This document shows positions 61,998-64,000 of a stretch of DNA of 64,000 nt, one piece after another. The position numbers and the translations under genes were made by a program. Source of the stretch: Oscillospiraceae bacterium (lineage in GTDB: Bacteria; Bacillota; Clostridia; Oscillospirales; Ruminococcaceae); contig CP107211.1 of the NCBI GenBank assembly GCA_025757845.1, positions 2,604,001 to 2,668,000 of the forward strand. Reading direction: 5' to 3'. The notes beneath the pieces are model-generated. The model ran no database searches. It was given only the letters and a program-made list of their open reading frames with translations, and was not told where the DNA came from. Numbering within the stretch: the first letter of the stretch is position 1; each line of letters begins with the position of its first letter.

Positions 61998-63335
61998 TTA
62001 GTTGCCGTGCCGCGGCCCCGGGCGGGAGCGGCGGCGTTTTTTGCGCCGGATGCGGTTCACCAGCCGCATCACCAGCACGGTGACCACGGCCGCGGCGGCC
62101 GTGCAGCCCAGGGAGATGCCGGCCAGCATCCAGGCACTGCGGCCGGGGGCCACGTCCCCGGAGGAAGCCAGCTGTGCCCCGGTGCTCTGAGCCAGCAGGT
62201 CGGCCATGCCGGAAATCTTTGCCGGAACCTTCACGCTAGTGCTCTCCTGCTTTGTACCGCCCCGGATGGTGTACACCGCGTACACCGCCGGGTCATCGCC
62301 CAGCAGGTACTGCTCCGGCAGTTCCAGCGACACCTCCACGTCTTTTGCGGTCAGGCCGTCGGCCAGCAGCAGCTTCGTGCCGGGGTCGGCCACCGTGACC
62401 GTGCCCAGCGTGCTGCCGCCGCCCGCCACCGGAAGCTGTGCCGTCACGCTGCTGCCGGACAGCTCCGTGTAACCGGTAAAGGTGGCAAAGGCATCGTCCA
62501 GCAGGGTGCGCACATCGCTGTACTTGTCGGTGCTCAGCTCGCTCTGCATGGTCACACAGATGAGGCGCACGCCGTTCTGCTCCGCAAGGCAGGCATAGCT
62601 GTACCGTGCGGTATTGGTATACCCCAGCTTGGAGCCCAGAATCCCGTCGATGTGGTATCGGCTGGAACCGATGCGCATCTTGTCCTGCTGGGAGAAGTAG
62701 CGGGTCACAGGCTGGAGGTTGGTGGGCTGCATGGTGTACATCTCGTTGCGGGTGAACACCGTTTCAAACCCCGGCTGCTGCAGTGCCCAGCGCAGGATCT
62801 GCGCCATGTCGTAGCAGCTGGTATAGTGGTCGTCGCCGCTGATGCCGTGGGGGTTTGCAAAGTGGGTGTGGGCAAGGCCCAGCTCCCGGACCTGTGCATT
62901 CATTTTTGCCACGCCGTCGGCGATGGTCCCGCCGCCGAAATACTCTGCCAGCAGATTGGCGCCGTCGTTGGCGCTGGCCATCTGGGTGGCATACAGTGCA
63001 TCGGTCAGCGGCACCTCTTCGCCCTCCTGCAGGGCGATGTGGCTGGAATCGGTGCCGGCCAGCGAATAGACATCCTCGTGGCTCACGGTGAGCTTCACGC
63101 CATCCCAGCTGCCCTGCGCCTTTTCGCAGGCAAGGGCCAGGGTCATCACCTTGGTGATGGAGGCCGGATGCAGTTCTTCGTTCATGTTCTGCTGGGCCAG
63201 CACAAGGCCGGTGTCCGCGTCGATGATGCAGTACGCGCGGGTAGCGCTGAGTGCCGGACCGGCCGCAGCCGCGCCAGGCATCAGCACAAGGATCATAAGC
63301 AGCACTGCACAGAGTGCCGTGGTCAGTTTTTTCAT
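61998..63335 (-). CDS. D-alanyl-D-alanine carboxypeptidase (S11, DacA-like) with KLG in place of KTG
   Basis: This 445-aa low-molecular-weight PBP has a signal peptide (1-25), SxxK as S59-ITK (K62), SxN as S121-AN, and a third motif that reads K236-L-G where KTG is expected (GSKLGYT). A C-terminal membrane helix and Arg/Lys-rich tail anchor it. The family trims pentapeptide stems of peptidoglycan. The KTG change may alter activity or beta-lactam binding. An extended -10 promoter lies upstream. Confidence 0.92.
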   Translation of the reverse strand: MKKLTTALCAVLLMILVLMPGAAAAGPALSATRAYCIIDADTGLVLAQQNMNEELHPASITKVMTLALACEKAQGSWDGVKLTVSHEDVYSLAGTDSSHIALQEGEEVPLTDALYATQMASANDGANLLAEYFGGGTIADGVAKMNAQVRELGLAHTHFANPHGISGDDHYTSCYDMAQILRWALQQPGFETVFTRNEMYTMQPTNLQPVTRYFSQQDKMRIGSSRYHIDGILGSKLGYTNTARYSYACLAEQNGVRLICVTMQSELSTDKYSDVRTLLDDAFATFTGYTELSGSSVTAQLPVAGGGSTLGTVTVADPGTKLLLADGLTAKDVEVSLELPEQYLLGDDPAVYAVYTIRGGTKQESTSVKVPAKISGMADLLAQSTGAQLASSGDVAPGRSAWMLAGISLGCTAAAAVVTVLVMRLVNRIRRKKRRRSRPGPRHGN

Positions 63336-63395
63336 CTGGTTTTCTCCGTCCGGAAGTTTGGCTGCCCGTCGTGCCGCACCGGCAGGACATCGGTT

Positions 63396-64000
63396 TTAGT
63401 ATACCACATTTTGCCCCGGCTGAAAAGCCATTGCACGTTCCCTTTGCCCCAGCAGCACCGGCTGCAGCTGTTCGCCGTGCAGGGCGGCTTCCAGCGCGGC
63501 AGGCAGCCGGGCAAAGTCCGCCTTCAGGCTTTGGGGCTTGGCGGCGGGGTCATCCTGCCCGTAGGGCACAAAATAGTAGTGCTTGCGCTGGAACAGCCGG
63601 GCGATGTTCTCGCCGGAAGCACCCAGCCCGTCGTTGGTGGACACGGCCAGCACCACCGGGCAGCCCACCCGAAGCAGGCTCTTGGCCGCCAGCGTCACCG
63701 GCGTGTCGGACAGGCCCGCCGCCAGCCGGGAAAGCGTGGCCCCGGTGCAGGGGGCTACCACCAGTGCCTGCGCCATTTTGCGGGGGCCCAGCGGCTCCAC
63801 CGCCTGCAGCGTGTCCAGTACCGGGTGCCCGGCGGCGGCTTCCAGCTGCTCCTTCCAGTAATTTCCCGTGCCAAAGCGGGTGTCCTGCCGGGCGGCAAAA
63901 CTCATCACCGGCAGCAGCTGCCAGCCCTGCGCCGTCAGGGCGCGGGCAGACTGCAGCGCTGCTTCCAGTGTACAGAAGCTGCCGCACACCGCAAATGCGA
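63396..64000 (-). CDS. Dipicolinate synthase subunit B-like flavoprotein (5' end outside window)
   Basis: The frame continues through the right edge as AFAVCGSFCTLE, matching the N-terminal region of SpoVFB/DpaB, so the start lies beyond 64000. About 200 codons are seen, with MSFAARQDTRFG, VVAPCTGATLSRLAAGLSDTPVTLA and FVPYGQDDP, typical of the family. DpaB makes dipicolinic acid for spores and, in some clostridia, may relate to other roles. Its presence hints at sporulation ancestry. Confidence 0.85.
   Translation of the reverse strand, partial: AFAVCGSFCTLEAALQSARALTAQGWQLLPVMSFAARQDTRFGTGNYWKEQLEAAAGHPVLDTLQAVEPLGPRKMAQALVVAPCTGATLSRLAAGLSDTPVTLAAKSLLRVGCPVVLAVSTNDGLGASGENIARLFQRKHYYFVPYGQDDPAAKPQSLKADFARLPAALEAALHGEQLQPVLLGQRERAMAFQPGQNVVY
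63398..63406 (-). promoter_or_regulatory. dacA promoter (extended -10)
   Basis: On the minus strand TGGTATACT gives TATACT (63398-63403) with a TG extension; the -35 (TTTTCA, 63421-63426) is weak. It lies in the last codons of the upstream gene. Confidence 0.6.

Overview
The window looks like a chromosome segment of a strictly anaerobic, fermentative, high-GC member of the Clostridia (Oscillospiraceae/Ruminococcaceae, Faecalibacterium-like). This is inferred from dense GC-rich coding, strong AGGAGG-type ribosome sites, an oxygen-sensitive pyruvate formate-lyase with its radical-SAM activase, a complete Rnf complex, and the general gene set. I could not run a search to confirm the taxon.

Layout. 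1-3408: right end of an integrated conjugative or mobilizable element (MobC fragment, relaxase, ParB-like nuclease, small accessory genes), ending beside a tRNA-Pro. 3562-7354: tRNA-Pro, cysK divergent from an Rrf2 regulator, a low-GC NERD nuclease-like gene, and LrgA/LrgB with an apparent ACG start. 7438-14209: MarR regulator with a heterodimeric ABC exporter, glycerophosphodiesterase, purC. 14273-18088: ECF sigma/anti-sigma operon with two membrane proteins, divergent from birA. 18146-28500: a split NRPS-like set (two adenylate-forming ligases, a carrier protein, a condensation-type enzyme) facing a membrane acyltransferase, glycosyltransferase and flippase-like block across a palindrome-rich regulatory region.

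28501-46330: structured intergenic region, pflB-pflA, HrcA/CIRCE-type clpB, CorC-like transporter, asnA, a liv branched-chain amino-acid ABC operon, MATE exporter and enolase. 46508-46719: two tandem 30-codon peptide genes with strong ribosome sites. 46806-51622: cysS, degV, purA, a DUF896 gene and queH. 51730-56787: rnfCDGEAB. 57098-64000: a 41-aa membrane peptide, a glycan assembly/export block (DUF5662, two-domain GT2, Wzt/TagH-like ATPase, permease, RfbC), a DacA-type carboxypeptidase and the start-truncated end of a dipicolinate synthase B gene.

How it fits together. Enolase and PflBA lie on the glycolysis-to-fermentation route and Rnf couples ferredoxin oxidation to ion pumping. An exact 5-N6-5 palindrome (GTTAG-N6-CTAAC) appears at three intergenic places near pflB and rnf, with a one-mismatch version in front of eno, which suggests a shared regulator. 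The best candidates for undescribed biology are this palindrome set, the tandem 30-aa peptides, the hairpin-dense candidate RNA locus at 28690-28900, the minimal ligase/carrier/condensation cluster with its 14-bp inverted repeat, and short SD-bearing ORFs in the leaders of clpB and pflB.
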